Origin: Bradyrhizobium hipponense
GTDB taxonomy: Bacteria; Pseudomonadota; Alphaproteobacteria; Rhizobiales; Xanthobacteraceae
DNA length: 47,831 nucleotides
Assembly (NCBI RefSeq): GCF_008123965.1
Contig: NZ_VSTH01000073.1
Coordinates: 1-47,831, forward strand
Direction: 5' to 3'
Shown: positions 17,301 to 25,692 of the stretch, one piece after another
How the letters are laid out: the number at the start of each line of letters is the position of its first letter
Numbering within the stretch: position 1 is the stretch's first letter
Notes under the pieces: generated by a model
Told to the model about the DNA's origin: nothing
What the model saw: only the letters and a program-made list of their open reading frames with translations
Databases searched by the model: none
Position numbers and translations under genes: made by a program

Positions 17301-18375
17301 CTGCCGCACGCAGCTCGCAGGCCACGCGCTTGCCGGGCCACAACGGGACCTGTGGTTGGTCGCAGCATTTGCGCTCGCGCCTAAAGAATTCGAAAGCGAG
17401 GTCAAACAGCGGGCGATGTCGCATCCATCGTTCGTATTCGATCTCCGCGACCAGGGTACGTCCCTTGACCAAGAGGCGTCCGCGCCAGCGCCCGTGCGTT
17501 CCCTGCAGGAAATGGAATTCTTGGCGACGTTGACCGGCACGCTCTTTCCGGATGCCCCACATCCTTCGGGCGTGTGGGATGGCGACCGAAACGCGTGGGA
17601 TGCGGCGGGGTGGGTACGCGGGCTTATCAATGCGATTTCCTCGTCGACGGCAGATTTCGCAGGTGAAGCGCTGGAGCGCTTGAAAAATAATGCGGATCTC
17701 GCGTCGTATCGGCCCCATATCTTGCACGCCTACGAAAGCCAGAAACAGCGGCGACGGGAGGCCTCTTTCGAGCGTCCCGATTGGCCGCAAACCGTGGCAG
17801 CGTTGGACAACGGACCGCCCGCGACCGTAGCGGATCTTCACGCTCTCCTGGTTGCGCAGCTTCGAGACGCGCGGCATCGCATTCAGCGGACGAACACAGA
17901 TATCTTCAAATATTTCTGGAACGTCGATTCATATAATCGGCCTGAAGAGCCGCGTCCGGAGGAAGCCTGCCGGGACGCGCTTATCGACGTGATACGTCCG
18001 ACCTTGCAGCCTTTGGGCATCGCCGTTGAACCGGAGGCCCATATGGCAGGCGACAAGCGTGCAGACATGTCGGTCGTCATTCCCGGCGGCAAGGTGATGT
18101 GCGAATGGAAGCGGGACTACCATTCCAAAGTCTGGACAGCGATTGAAGGCCAGCTCGAGCGTTTCTACGCGCATGATCCGGACGCCAAGGGTTTCGGTGT
18201 GTTCGGCGTGTTCTGGTTCGGCGACAAGAGACCCCGGATGATTCCAGCGCCTCCGAACGAAATGCAGCGGCCGCAATCAGCCGCCGAGATGGAGCGAATG
18301 CTCATCGAGCTGACCCCAACCGCCATGCGCTATCGCCTGGCGGTCATCGTCATCGACGTGTCTGGCGACTTCTGA
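14362..18375 (+). CDS. STAND/NACHT-like NTPase with C-terminal PD-(D/E)XK nuclease
   Basis: A 1337-residue protein. Near the N-terminus are Walker A GDPGAGKT (36-43) and an NACHT-like Walker B LFIDGLDE (76-83). At about residue 295 comes HRTMAEYLAAEF, the winged-helix-end motif typical of NACHT-type STAND ATPases. A long helical-repeat region follows (about 330-1180), probably the sensor. The last 150 residues have the layout of a PD-(D/E)XK nuclease: EACRDALIDVI, then KRADMSVVI with the Asp, and MCEWKRDYH with the E-x-K pair. The likely role is NLR-like: recognition of a phage product, oligomerisation, then DNA cleavage. In most described Avs proteins the nuclease is N-terminal; here it is C-terminal. 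It is a single-gene unit with an inverted repeat at its start. Restriction-type nuclease fused to an NTPase is the alternative reading. Confidence 0.78.
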   Translation: MTRTVRQINTKPGRSQDKGPRPFSDFGDTPCLVLLGDPGAGKTHVFTHAAKADGARFIKARAFLSLPASTLAGQPLFIDGLDEQRAGRFDRGIIDALVAKLFEVNPPKLRVSCRVADWLGDSDLAGLQPFFDQHGETAVLLLQNLDRTEQLAVLAAMEAQPSLSEAFLDEAARRGLDDFFENPQNLRMLWRAVQAGDWPETRSRLFDTSASLLLQEFDDERARAGSGAFAAAELRPAAGALCAARLISDITAISLKAQEGTPDIPGYRSLKFIPKEKVLAVLGRRIFDAGPEAETVDYSHRTMAEYLAAEFLAARVRAGLPFGRVQALIGADGHPAAELRGLHAWLTVHLPERAEELIEADPYGVLSYGDAAALSPYACANLVRALDRLSAQNPWFRSGGWEARAIGGLSRPDMTQEFRAILNNPASGFGVRSVVVDALMLGGLVPEMVPDLAAVLVREASPFAERAHALAALLRYGADGATAVRQAFGNLGTTTDGLRLRSEVIRALYGRPYGAAEVVALLNDTARGGDKGGAGLFWQLADLIPTDDLPAILDGVVPLDDRKRGDRHAWEVGSFYARLLVRAWRGLPVLDPERTIAWLRKRAAFKGGTNETRARDLRAAMREAPEKLLPLARHFLRNLPVDKDQWLPWQRFRETLLHELSAVAWLALLQEELLTSSIGSERRGFPYHLSFSLCYQADEPYASEAFAALYALADVDTTLASLRAQATVSLLPSNYFAGRTSEPDVDVDESRDQQCQQFDREVEQIRTGLHVGWMLHLMRFYFAFYDEADRAAAPRARLVAWIGDERLEAALEGFKATLSRDDVPTTTAVLASAAKRMHSDWWYVLSAGLSERLAAGQDFSGLSDDFLAGMLIFDVANPVSEERDGTEQWVMQPWRNELTLRRPKFVQDAYVKLAKLHLGKGGQHAEALHELLGDEAFAAYRRDTVLDLLGSHPNAYTFDLAKMLRSAHKLPAAHDALLALCRTQLAGHALAGPQRDLWLVAAFALAPKEFESEVKQRAMSHPSFVFDLRDQGTSLDQEASAPAPVRSLQEMEFLATLTGTLFPDAPHPSGVWDGDRNAWDAAGWVRGLINAISSSTADFAGEALERLKNNADLASYRPHILHAYESQKQRRREASFERPDWPQTVAALDNGPPATVADLHALLVAQLRDARHRIQRTNTDIFKYFWNVDSYNRPEEPRPEEACRDALIDVIRPTLQPLGIAVEPEAHMAGDKRADMSVVIPGGKVMCEWKRDYHSKVWTAIEGQLERFYAHDPDAKGFGVFGVFWFGDKRPRMIPAPPNEMQRPQSAAEMERMLIELTPTAMRYRLAVIVIDVSGDF

Positions 18376-18608
18376 GCCAACGGCGAGCTGCACTGTCTCC
18401 TGGAACGATGGCCTTGAAGACATTGGAGCTCTGCAAAGTAGCGTCCGCTCTTACGTCGCGAAAGCGCGTGGGCAATTGAGGCCCTCCGACAAGACAGGGC
18501 TTCGCGGGATACCCATGACGTGGTATGGCGTCGTCGTCCGGTGGTGTCGGTCGGATGAGTCCCTTACATCGATCTCGTCGCGCCAGCGTCCGAGACTGCC
18601 CGAACGCC

Positions 18609-21600
18609 TTATCGTTCAATCCAGTCCAGTTCCCCGAGTGTCAGGTAGACGACAGCACCGCGCAGTGCGCCGACCGCTTCCAGATACTGCAGCAGCTGGC
18701 CGGCATAGGTCTGCCGGTCGGCGGCAGTCGGCGCCACGTCGCTCTTCCAGTCAAAGGCGACAACGGCCCGGCCGACTGCGACGGCAACGGCGTCTGCGCG
18801 ACCAGCCATCAGGATGCCGCCGGCGTCGCGGGAGCTGTAGAGCGCCATCTCCGGTACTAGCGTGGCACGGTGTTCGGCGACGCCCGGCAGATTTAGGGCT
18901 CGCAAGACGGTCATGGCCATCTCCGCGGGAGCGGGCAGCGCTCCCGCTTCTGGCGGGCCCAGTTGCGCGAGGAGGACGTCGGCTCGGGCTTCCAGAACAG
19001 CTGCCGCCTCCTCGATCTCTCCCGTCAATACCTCTTCGATCAGCTTGTGCAGCACCGCGCCCCGGATTGCGCTGCCCATGACCGTCACGAGACCCGCGGG
19101 GTCAGCGTCAGCGGCCTCGTCGATCCGTGCAATCTCGACTAGGCGATCGGCGTCGCCGTCGCTTGGCCGAACCCACCGGATCGGCCGGGACGCATCCGCG
19201 ATCGCGGCTTGCTCAGCGGCAAATACCTCTTCGCTCTGATGGTTTTCTTCTGCCGCGACCCGCGCCAGAGGACGCCGAGAGAAGCGCGCGGCATCCCATT
19301 CCGGGATATCATCCTGCCCCAGATCGAGAAGGTGCGCCCAGCTATTGGCGCGCGGCACTGACAATGTCGGCAGGATCAGCATTTCGATCGCCCGCGTGCA
19401 GGCGACGTACAGAAGCCGCTCGTGCTCCTCTGCGCTGTCTTGGTCGTCGATGCTGATGGCATCCGCGATCGCTGGCGGAACGACATCGCCCAGCACCCAG
19501 TGCAGCGTGTCGTCGTGACGGCGGTGGATAAACGGCTCGCGCCGTCTGAGTTCAGATCCCATGTTGATCGGAATGACGATCGGCCATTCGAGGCCCTTGG
19601 CACTGTGGACCGTGATGATTTCGATTGCTTCGCGGTCCGCATCCAGCCGCGCTTCGTCGTAGGGCTCGGGTCCAAGAGGACCGCCCTCCCAGTCGGCGTC
19701 AATGTCCTGCGCCAATTGCTTGAGGCCGCGCACGCCATAGCGGCGTGCGCGCTCCATCAGAAGGTCGAGATTGGCCAGAGCCCGTGCTGCCTGGTCGCTG
19801 CCCCGCGCGGCAAGCGTGGCCCGCACGCGCAGCCGATCGATCGCCTCGCTCAGCAGCAGAAACGGCGTCGTTCGCCGCACACGCCGCCGCAAATCTCGGA
19901 GTACGATCAGCGTCTCCCGCGCAAGCGGATGGTTGATCTGCTCTGGCAGTGTCTGCAACGTCAACCTCTGCGCCGACGGGTCATCTTTTGTCCCGTCCGG
20001 CGCGAGAGCCCGCGTGATATCGATCAATTCGTGATTGGTGAGACCGACGAGCGGCCCGCGCAACAGAGCGCCGAGTGCCAGCGTATCACCTGGGTCCGCG
20101 AGCGCGCGGATCAGCGCGACGAAATCCTGCGCTTCCTGGCGGCGGAAGAGGTTGCGGCCGGCCTGCGAGACGAGCGGCAGGCCACGCTCCTCGAGCGCCC
20201 GTTCGTAACGCCAAAGCTCGGTGCCGACCGGCGCGAGCAAGGCGATGTCGCCGGGCACGATCAAGGAGGTTTCTCCGCCGGATCGTCGCACGCGGACATT
20301 TCCGATGAGCTGAGCGCAGATGTCGGCAACGGTGCGCGCATCCTCGTCGCGTATGAACGCCGCACGGCTTTTCTCGCCGATACGGATCGTGGCTTTCATG
20401 ACGCAAGGCAGACCGTGCTCTGCTGGACCAAGCGAGGACACGAGGGGGACATAACCCGGGGCCTGTCTGCCCAATGGATCGCGGAAACAGCGATTGACGT
20501 GGTCTAGGATCTCGCCACGTGATCGGAAGCTCGTCGTGATCCGCAAGATATTGCCCGGAAACTGGCGCTCGACGGCATTGCGCGCCTCCATATAGGTTGC
20601 GACATCAGCGCCTCGAAATCTGTAGATCGCCTGCTTCGGATCGCCGACCACAAACAGGTTGCCCGGAATCAGTCCCCGCTCCTGCCAGGCTAGAGCCGCG
20701 CCGGGAGCGCTGGCGGTCAGAAACAGAATCTCGGCCTGCACCGGATCGGTGTCCTGGAATTCGTCGACGAGGATCCGCGTGTAGCGGTTTGACGCCGCCT
20801 GCCGCACGGTTTCGTGACCGCGCAAAAGCGCGCGCGTGGCGAGCAGCAGATCGTCAAAGTCAAGGACGGCAGCGTTGCGCTTGAACGCCTCGAAGTCTTG
20901 AAGCAGCTCATCGAGCGCTCCGGAGAAGGTCGCGACCAGCGCTGTTGCGATGCCGCCGAGAAGAACACGAAACTCCGCCGCGCACCGGCCATAGCGAGAC
21001 GCGGCCTCCTCTGCGAGGCGCGCGCCTTCGTCCTTGCCGGCAACGTACTTCCAGGCCCCCAAGCGCCGATACGGGCGCAGGTCGTTAGAGCGCCAGGCCA
21101 TTGCATTGACGCGAGGCGGATGGGCAAGCTCCCAGAGCCGCTCGAATGACGGAGTAGGATCGAAGGCGCCCGCGAAGAAGGCAGCGAGCCTCTCGAGATC
21201 GGCAAGGTCTTCGAGCGCCCGGTCAGGAGCCCGTGTGCCGTCGATCCAGCGGCGAAATTCCCGCACGCTCTCGACAAATTCCAGATCGGCGTGTTCGGCG
21301 AGATCGCGGGGCAGGGGCTTTGCGGTACGAAAGTCGCGCCGGAATTTGCCGAGCTTTTTCAGGGTATCGACCGCTTCCCTCGGATCTCGGCGCGCCATAA
21401 CAACGACCGGATCGGTCGGATCGGCGTTCTCTCCGAGACGGCGCCGCAGCCAACGCTCGAATACGGTCGTGAAGGCGAACTCGGTCTGGACCGCATCGAG
21501 AACCTCGGCGCCAGGATCGACGCCCGCCTCAATCGCGTAGCTGCGGAGCAGCTTGTGGCAGAAGCCATGGATGGTGGTTGCCGTCAGTTCGTCCAGTCGC

Positions 21601-21917
21601 GCCCGCGCCGCTATGAGCGCGGCTCTCTGTGGCGCGGTCAGGGTTTTATCTACGGCGAGCGTCAGGTCATCGGGGACGTTTCCATTCAGCAGCTCGTTCA
21701 CGAACCGCTCCACGCGCACGCGCAATTCTCCGGCCGCGAGCTCGGTGAACGTGATGGCGGCGATGTTGCGTGGCGCGACACCGCTGACGAGGAGCATGGT
21801 CACACGGCCGGCTAGCAGCGAGGTCTTGCCGGTGCCTGCCGCAGCCTCGACAAGCAAGGTTTGATCAAGGACAGTGAGGGCGCGCCGCCGGTCGGCGCTG
21901 TCGGCGAGCGCGTTCAT
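18609..21917 (-). CDS. UvrD/AddA-like helicase-nuclease
   Basis: A 1102-residue superfamily 1A helicase with a C-terminal nuclease, the AddA layout. Walker A is AAAGTGKTS (residues 26-33); the next motif is ITFTELAAGEL; Walker B is LVDEFQDTDPVQ at about 390; later come VGDPKQAIYRFRG, VHSAKGLEWPIV, and LLYVACTRA. The C-terminal nuclease shows VVAFDWKSDV (catalytic Asp and Lys) and the QLLQYLEAV helix at the very end. Such enzymes unwind and degrade DNA from ends with an AddB-like partner, here encoded just upstream. ATG at 21917 was chosen because it overlaps the partner's stop by four bases (ATGA). This is the last gene of an operon that starts with AbiEi/AbiEii; the housekeeping AddA of the organism is expected elsewhere, so this is probably an accessory paralogue. 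Confidence 0.88.
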   Translation of the reverse strand: MNALADSADRRRALTVLDQTLLVEAAAGTGKTSLLAGRVTMLLVSGVAPRNIAAITFTELAAGELRVRVERFVNELLNGNVPDDLTLAVDKTLTAPQRAALIAARARLDELTATTIHGFCHKLLRSYAIEAGVDPGAEVLDAVQTEFAFTTVFERWLRRRLGENADPTDPVVVMARRDPREAVDTLKKLGKFRRDFRTAKPLPRDLAEHADLEFVESVREFRRWIDGTRAPDRALEDLADLERLAAFFAGAFDPTPSFERLWELAHPPRVNAMAWRSNDLRPYRRLGAWKYVAGKDEGARLAEEAASRYGRCAAEFRVLLGGIATALVATFSGALDELLQDFEAFKRNAAVLDFDDLLLATRALLRGHETVRQAASNRYTRILVDEFQDTDPVQAEILFLTASAPGAALAWQERGLIPGNLFVVGDPKQAIYRFRGADVATYMEARNAVERQFPGNILRITTSFRSRGEILDHVNRCFRDPLGRQAPGYVPLVSSLGPAEHGLPCVMKATIRIGEKSRAAFIRDEDARTVADICAQLIGNVRVRRSGGETSLIVPGDIALLAPVGTELWRYERALEERGLPLVSQAGRNLFRRQEAQDFVALIRALADPGDTLALGALLRGPLVGLTNHELIDITRALAPDGTKDDPSAQRLTLQTLPEQINHPLARETLIVLRDLRRRVRRTTPFLLLSEAIDRLRVRATLAARGSDQAARALANLDLLMERARRYGVRGLKQLAQDIDADWEGGPLGPEPYDEARLDADREAIEIITVHSAKGLEWPIVIPINMGSELRRREPFIHRRHDDTLHWVLGDVVPPAIADAISIDDQDSAEEHERLLYVACTRAIEMLILPTLSVPRANSWAHLLDLGQDDIPEWDAARFSRRPLARVAAEENHQSEEVFAAEQAAIADASRPIRWVRPSDGDADRLVEIARIDEAADADPAGLVTVMGSAIRGAVLHKLIEEVLTGEIEEAAAVLEARADVLLAQLGPPEAGALPAPAEMAMTVLRALNLPGVAEHRATLVPEMALYSSRDAGGILMAGRADAVAVAVGRAVVAFDWKSDVAPTAADRQTYAGQLLQYLEAVGALRGAVVYLTLGELDWIER

Positions 21918-23347
21918 GGCAACTCCCAAAATCGGGCCAGATCGCCGGCGGCGGCGATGAACGCAGCCTGCTTTCTGCGGAAGTAGGCAGGCGATGCAGG
22001 AAGCGCGAGCCGAAAATCGTTGAGACGGTCGTCGGCGGCCGGCCCCGGAACAGCATGGCCTCGTGTCAAGGCACCGCAGGCCGCGTTAACGAAGGCAGCG
22101 GTTTGCGCAATTGCGTCATCGAGATCCGGCAGCAAGAAGATCGCGGGTTCGTCTTTCAGATAGATGAGCCGGGTTCGGATCGCTGGCGTGTCCGGCAGAA
22201 GTTGGCGGCATGCCAACGCGTACAGGACACGTTGCAATTCGGCGCCGCCGGCGATGACTCTCTCAGCGGCATTCTCCGGCCGCTCGCCAGTCTTATAATC
22301 GGTGACACGCACAGCGACGCCACCGGCGCGCAGGTCGACGCGATCGATTTTTCCGCGAATGGCGACCGCAGTACCGGGCACATCGACGCGCAACGCAGGG
22401 TCCCACGGCCAATCCGGATTTTTAGGCTCTGGCGGATTGGTGTGCTCACCGAAAGGCACCTCAGTCCAGCTGCGCGTGCCGCTCTCGGTGAATTTCTCGT
22501 TCGTCAGGCCAGCCAGCGCCATGGCGGATGCCTGGCGCACGGTGTTGACCCAGAGCACCTCGGGCGGCACCGGCCGTTCCAGCGGCCAGGCTGCAATCAC
22601 GTGTCGCACCGCCGCCTCCAACGCGCCCTCGAACTCCTCCGCACCGGCCACGGTGAAACCGGGCACCGGCTCGAGCGCGTCAACGGCGCGGCGCAAAAGC
22701 TCATGGACCAGCCGGCCGAACTCATCGGGTGGAAGGATCAGTGGACGCTCCCGGTCGTCCGGCGCACGCCATCCGAGGGCGTATTTCCAGACAAAGCCCA
22801 GCGGATCGCGCAGCAGCCGCGCCAGAGAAGTCGGCGACTGGATCTCTGCGAGGCTTTCGGCGATGACGGCGTGATCCGCGACCAGGAGCCCGTCATGGGC
22901 CATCAAATCCGGTCTGTGCCAGCTCTGCCAGCATCGCAAGGCAGAGCCTGTCGCAAGGTGCTTGGCTATCTCTTGCGGGCGCGCTGTAAGCCGGTCCGAT
23001 TCGCTCGCCGCTTGGTCTGTGATTCGCGTGCGCGCGAGGGCGAGCGCATTGCCGCCCGGAGCGAGGAGCGGGCTCGGGCCTGCCCGACTGCCCTGCGCGT
23101 TGCGACGGCTGCGGGAAAGAACAATGCCCTGTGTCGCGCAAGCGGCAATGATGCCGAATGCCCGCCGGTCCGCTTCAGCGGGCGGATCGGCGTCGAGGGG
23201 ATCCGGCGGTCCAATATCGTCCGGCAGCAGGGGGTCTTCGCCTGACGAGCGCGGCCATCCGCGCTCCGTCAGTCCAAGCAGACGAACCCAAGGGCGTCGC
23301 GACGCAGCTAGCTCACGCTGGCGCCCAGGCCACGGAGTCGCAGGCAT
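21914..23347 (-). CDS. AddB-like protein, C-terminal nuclease part
   Basis: A 477-residue ORF holding the C-terminal half of an AddB/RecB-nuclease-type protein. It contains WVRLLGLTERGWPR near the start, a helical section with GFVWKYALGW and FGRLVHELLRRAVDAL, and the nuclease core IRGKIDRVDLR with VTDYKTGERP (Asp and Lys of the PD-(D/E)XK site) at about 340-370. The N-terminal half is encoded by the preceding ORF in another frame; the two overlap by 35 bases. ATG at 23347 has GAGG nine bases upstream and was preferred; ATG at 23356 and a longer start at 23446 are alternatives. It is either a genuine split protein or one AddB gene broken by a single-base change. Confidence 0.75.
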   Translation of the reverse strand: MPATPWPGRQRELAASRRPWVRLLGLTERGWPRSSGEDPLLPDDIGPPDPLDADPPAEADRRAFGIIAACATQGIVLSRSRRNAQGSRAGPSPLLAPGGNALALARTRITDQAASESDRLTARPQEIAKHLATGSALRCWQSWHRPDLMAHDGLLVADHAVIAESLAEIQSPTSLARLLRDPLGFVWKYALGWRAPDDRERPLILPPDEFGRLVHELLRRAVDALEPVPGFTVAGAEEFEGALEAAVRHVIAAWPLERPVPPEVLWVNTVRQASAMALAGLTNEKFTESGTRSWTEVPFGEHTNPPEPKNPDWPWDPALRVDVPGTAVAIRGKIDRVDLRAGGVAVRVTDYKTGERPENAAERVIAGGAELQRVLYALACRQLLPDTPAIRTRLIYLKDEPAIFLLPDLDDAIAQTAAFVNAACGALTRGHAVPGPAADDRLNDFRLALPASPAYFRRKQAAFIAAAGDLARFWELP

Positions 23348-24548
23348 CTCGCTCATCCTCGACTCGGATTTTACGCAGCGAAAGCTCAAGAGCGGCCGCT
23401 GGAGCGCTTCGCATCGCCCGCTCCCAGAGGCGGTGCGCATGGCCACGCAGGAACGCGTCGGCCGCTTCTTCAGCCGCGATGGTTCCTCGTTCCAGCAAGG
23501 TCAGCAGGGGCATCACAATTGGGCGCGGATCGGTATCTAGAAAGGTCAGTTGGTCGAGGGCCCGAACCCATTCCGCGGCCGAGCTCAGCGAGGCACTGCG
23601 CGGCAGGCGCAGCCAGTCGCGCGGCAAAGAGTCGAGCGCTGTTCGCTGGCCTGCTGCCAGAGCAAACAGACGCCGCACGCGGGCCTGGCTGAGGCCGTGG
23701 AGCAGTACATCCGCGAGCGCTGCGCAACGCTGTCCATCCGGGGTGCCAAGACACGGCCGGCCGTGCAGAAAACTCACCGGCAGTTCGGTTTCTTGCACCA
23801 GCGCGACGATGTACTCGTCCCATTCGTCGGTGCTGACGCCACAGACCGCGATGTCCCGGGGCTCGGCTTGTCCCGAGGCAATCAAGGCGCGCGCCCAGCG
23901 AAAAGCCTCGAGCACCTCGTGTTGGGGATCGGCGCACGTGACCTGGACGGGCGTCGCCGCCACGGCGGTCGCCGTTCTGACCTCCCCGGCAAACCAGGCC
24001 GTATCTGCGCCGGGCGGCGCGGTCCAGACAACCGGCGCCATGGCGCAGAGATCATGGATGATCGGTCGCCAGACCGGCTCGATGAAGTGTACCCCCATGA
24101 TGGAGACCGGGCCCAACACCGCGGGGGCCCATTGCATTCGCGCGCGCGCCTCGTCACGGAGATCCATCGGCAGGCGCGCGCCGCCGGCTAGAAATTCGCG
24201 GACGCGGTTCTCAAGCAGGGCAAGATCGCGGATTCGCGCGTTACCGTCCGGCGCGTGAGCAAGACGGGTGTCCGCGTTCCATGCCGCTCTCAACATTCGC
24301 GCGACGGCGCGCGTCATCCCGGGAAGATGCCGAACGGTCTCGATGTCCTCGAAGCCGCCCGCATCAAGGGCGCGGGCAACAACAAATTCAAGCTCCTCGC
24401 CTATCACTTGATGCAGGAAGCCGCCTGCCAGCCGCGCCGCCAATTGCGTTGCCGTCATGATCTGCAGACCGTTCTCGCCATCGCGTGCGGCGGCCGCGCG
24501 GCGGGTGGCGAATGCCAGCCCGCCCTGGACGATAACGTTCCTCCTCAT
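23313..24548 (-). CDS. AddB-like protein, N-terminal helicase-like part
   Basis: A 411-residue ORF resembling the N-terminal, iron-free helicase-like half of AddB. It begins RRNVIVQGGLAFA, continues with GLQIMTATQLAARLAGGF, and has WTAPPG, ADPQHEVLEAFRWARALI, and FLHGRPC as in AddB/RecC-like inactive helicase domains. The Walker A lysine is not present, as usual for many AddB relatives. It stops at 23313, just where a full AddB would continue toward its nuclease half. The ATG at 24548 overlaps the stop of a 23-codon ORF by one base (TGATG), so translation is likely coupled to it. The gene product would pair with the nuclease half and with the AddA-like helicase. Confidence 0.72.
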   Translation of the reverse strand: MRRNVIVQGGLAFATRRAAAARDGENGLQIMTATQLAARLAGGFLHQVIGEELEFVVARALDAGGFEDIETVRHLPGMTRAVARMLRAAWNADTRLAHAPDGNARIRDLALLENRVREFLAGGARLPMDLRDEARARMQWAPAVLGPVSIMGVHFIEPVWRPIIHDLCAMAPVVWTAPPGADTAWFAGEVRTATAVAATPVQVTCADPQHEVLEAFRWARALIASGQAEPRDIAVCGVSTDEWDEYIVALVQETELPVSFLHGRPCLGTPDGQRCAALADVLLHGLSQARVRRLFALAAGQRTALDSLPRDWLRLPRSASLSSAAEWVRALDQLTFLDTDPRPIVMPLLTLLERGTIAAEEAADAFLRGHAHRLWERAMRSAPAAALELSLRKIRVEDERDACDSVAWAPA

Positions 24549-24619
24549 CACCACTTTCGCCTTGACGGCTCCGCATCCACCTGCGGCTTTGCGCCAACAT
24601 GATCTTCTGATCGTTTCAT
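24548..24619 (-). CDS. 23-codon ORF stitched between abiEii and addB-like gene
   Basis: A tiny ORF, MKRSEDHVGAKP and 11 more residues. Its ATG overlaps the AbiEii stop (ATGA) and its stop overlaps the next ATG (TGATG). Without it, the AbiEii stop and the AddB-like ATG would be 67 bases apart. The arrangement suggests that ribosomes pass from AbiEii to the helicase genes through this ORF. A chance ORF, or the remnant of a longer AddB N-terminus, are alternatives. Confidence 0.45.
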   Translation of the reverse strand: MKRSEDHVGAKPQVDAEPSRRKW

Positions 24620-25692
24620 CGCGCTGCCCTGCCTTCACCAGCGCGTTTGTTCAGGCGCGCCTCGAGCGCGGTGACGCTCTCGAGCACGGCCTCGAACCTC
24701 GGAGGGTCGCCGAAGATCATGCCAGTCATGGCTCTGTAGTCGACACGCAGCTGCTCGATCATCTCGTCATGTGGAGCAAGAGCAAAGGAGCCAGGCGCGG
24801 CGCTCGCGAGATCGAAATCTGGACGGTTGAAGAACATCCGTGCGTGCGCGACGCAGTCGGCTCCGAGCTCCGGGTCATCGATTGCGGAGGCTCCGGCCTG
24901 CGTCTGAAGGAGCTTATGCAGGTCATAATAGTGGCGGGACACGCGCTGGCCGCCGCCGCGCAGCTCGCCGCGCTTGTCGAACCAACGCCGTAAGCCGTGC
25001 AGAATGACAACCTTGTCCCAGAAGGTTCGTTCGGGGTCGACAGTTCGTACGTCTGGAACAGTCAGGTCGAGCGCCGGCAGATCGTCATCAACATAGGGCT
25101 TAATCGGCACTTCGCTGTTCGGATCAAGGGCGGATTTGGCGCCCGACTCGATCTTGATCGCGGCGCGGACATAATCCGATTGCGGCGTCGCCGTCGGATA
25201 CCAGATCAGAAGCGTCTGCTTGTCGGCATCTGTGTCGTCTACTTCCACCCGTGCCGCGCCTGCATCAAGACCGGCGGCCTTTAGCCGATCCTTAAGAATC
25301 TGTGTCAGTTGGTTGCGTAGTGGACCGTTGATATAGGCCTGGCAGACCGCTTTGATCGCATCGAGCCGCGCGCGGCGCTTGTTGTTGCTAAGAGCATTGA
25401 GCTCTTCGATGGTCGCCGGCTCGCCGATGTCGTCCCGAAAAACCGTCACGTCGATGTCTTCGGAAAAGCGATTGATCAGGCCAAAGCCTTTGGACAACGA
25501 TGTCCCGCCCTTGAATAGCAGGCGGGGTCCTCCCTCCTTCAGGCCATGGAATAAGGAGTCAAGCGTCCAGCACACCCAGAAATCCTTTTCGATATTTTGG
25601 GACACCGTGCCGAGGCGCAGCGCCGTCGTATCGAAGGCGCTCAACATCGTGTCCGTTCCGGCTGCGAGGACCTCATCGAAAGACCGATTCAT
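24616..25692 (-). CDS. abiEii: AbiEii/AbiGii-type nucleotidyltransferase toxin
   Basis: A 358-residue protein of the AbiEii family, the toxin of type IV AbiE systems, whose members transfer nucleotides to target molecules such as tRNA. The nucleotidyltransferase core is clear: KGGTSLSKGF at 61-70 and SEDIDVTVF with Asp79 and Asp81 as metal ligands; EKDFWVCWTLDSLF just before is typical of the family, as is the later FWDKVVILHGLRR. The ATG at 25692 overlaps the AbiEi stop by four bases. The length is normal. What is unusual is what follows: instead of ending the operon, the gene is linked through overlapping ORFs to AddB- and AddA-like genes. Confidence 0.9.
   Translation of the reverse strand: MNRSFDEVLAAGTDTMLSAFDTTALRLGTVSQNIEKDFWVCWTLDSLFHGLKEGGPRLLFKGGTSLSKGFGLINRFSEDIDVTVFRDDIGEPATIEELNALSNNKRRARLDAIKAVCQAYINGPLRNQLTQILKDRLKAAGLDAGAARVEVDDTDADKQTLLIWYPTATPQSDYVRAAIKIESGAKSALDPNSEVPIKPYVDDDLPALDLTVPDVRTVDPERTFWDKVVILHGLRRWFDKRGELRGGGQRVSRHYYDLHKLLQTQAGASAIDDPELGADCVAHARMFFNRPDFDLASAAPGSFALAPHDEMIEQLRVDYRAMTGMIFGDPPRFEAVLESVTALEARLNKRAGEGRAAR

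Noticed and set aside
18350..18619. Minus-strand ORF of 89 codons between the NTPase and the AddA-like gene
   Set aside because: It overlaps the ends of both genes, has no start site and no family features.
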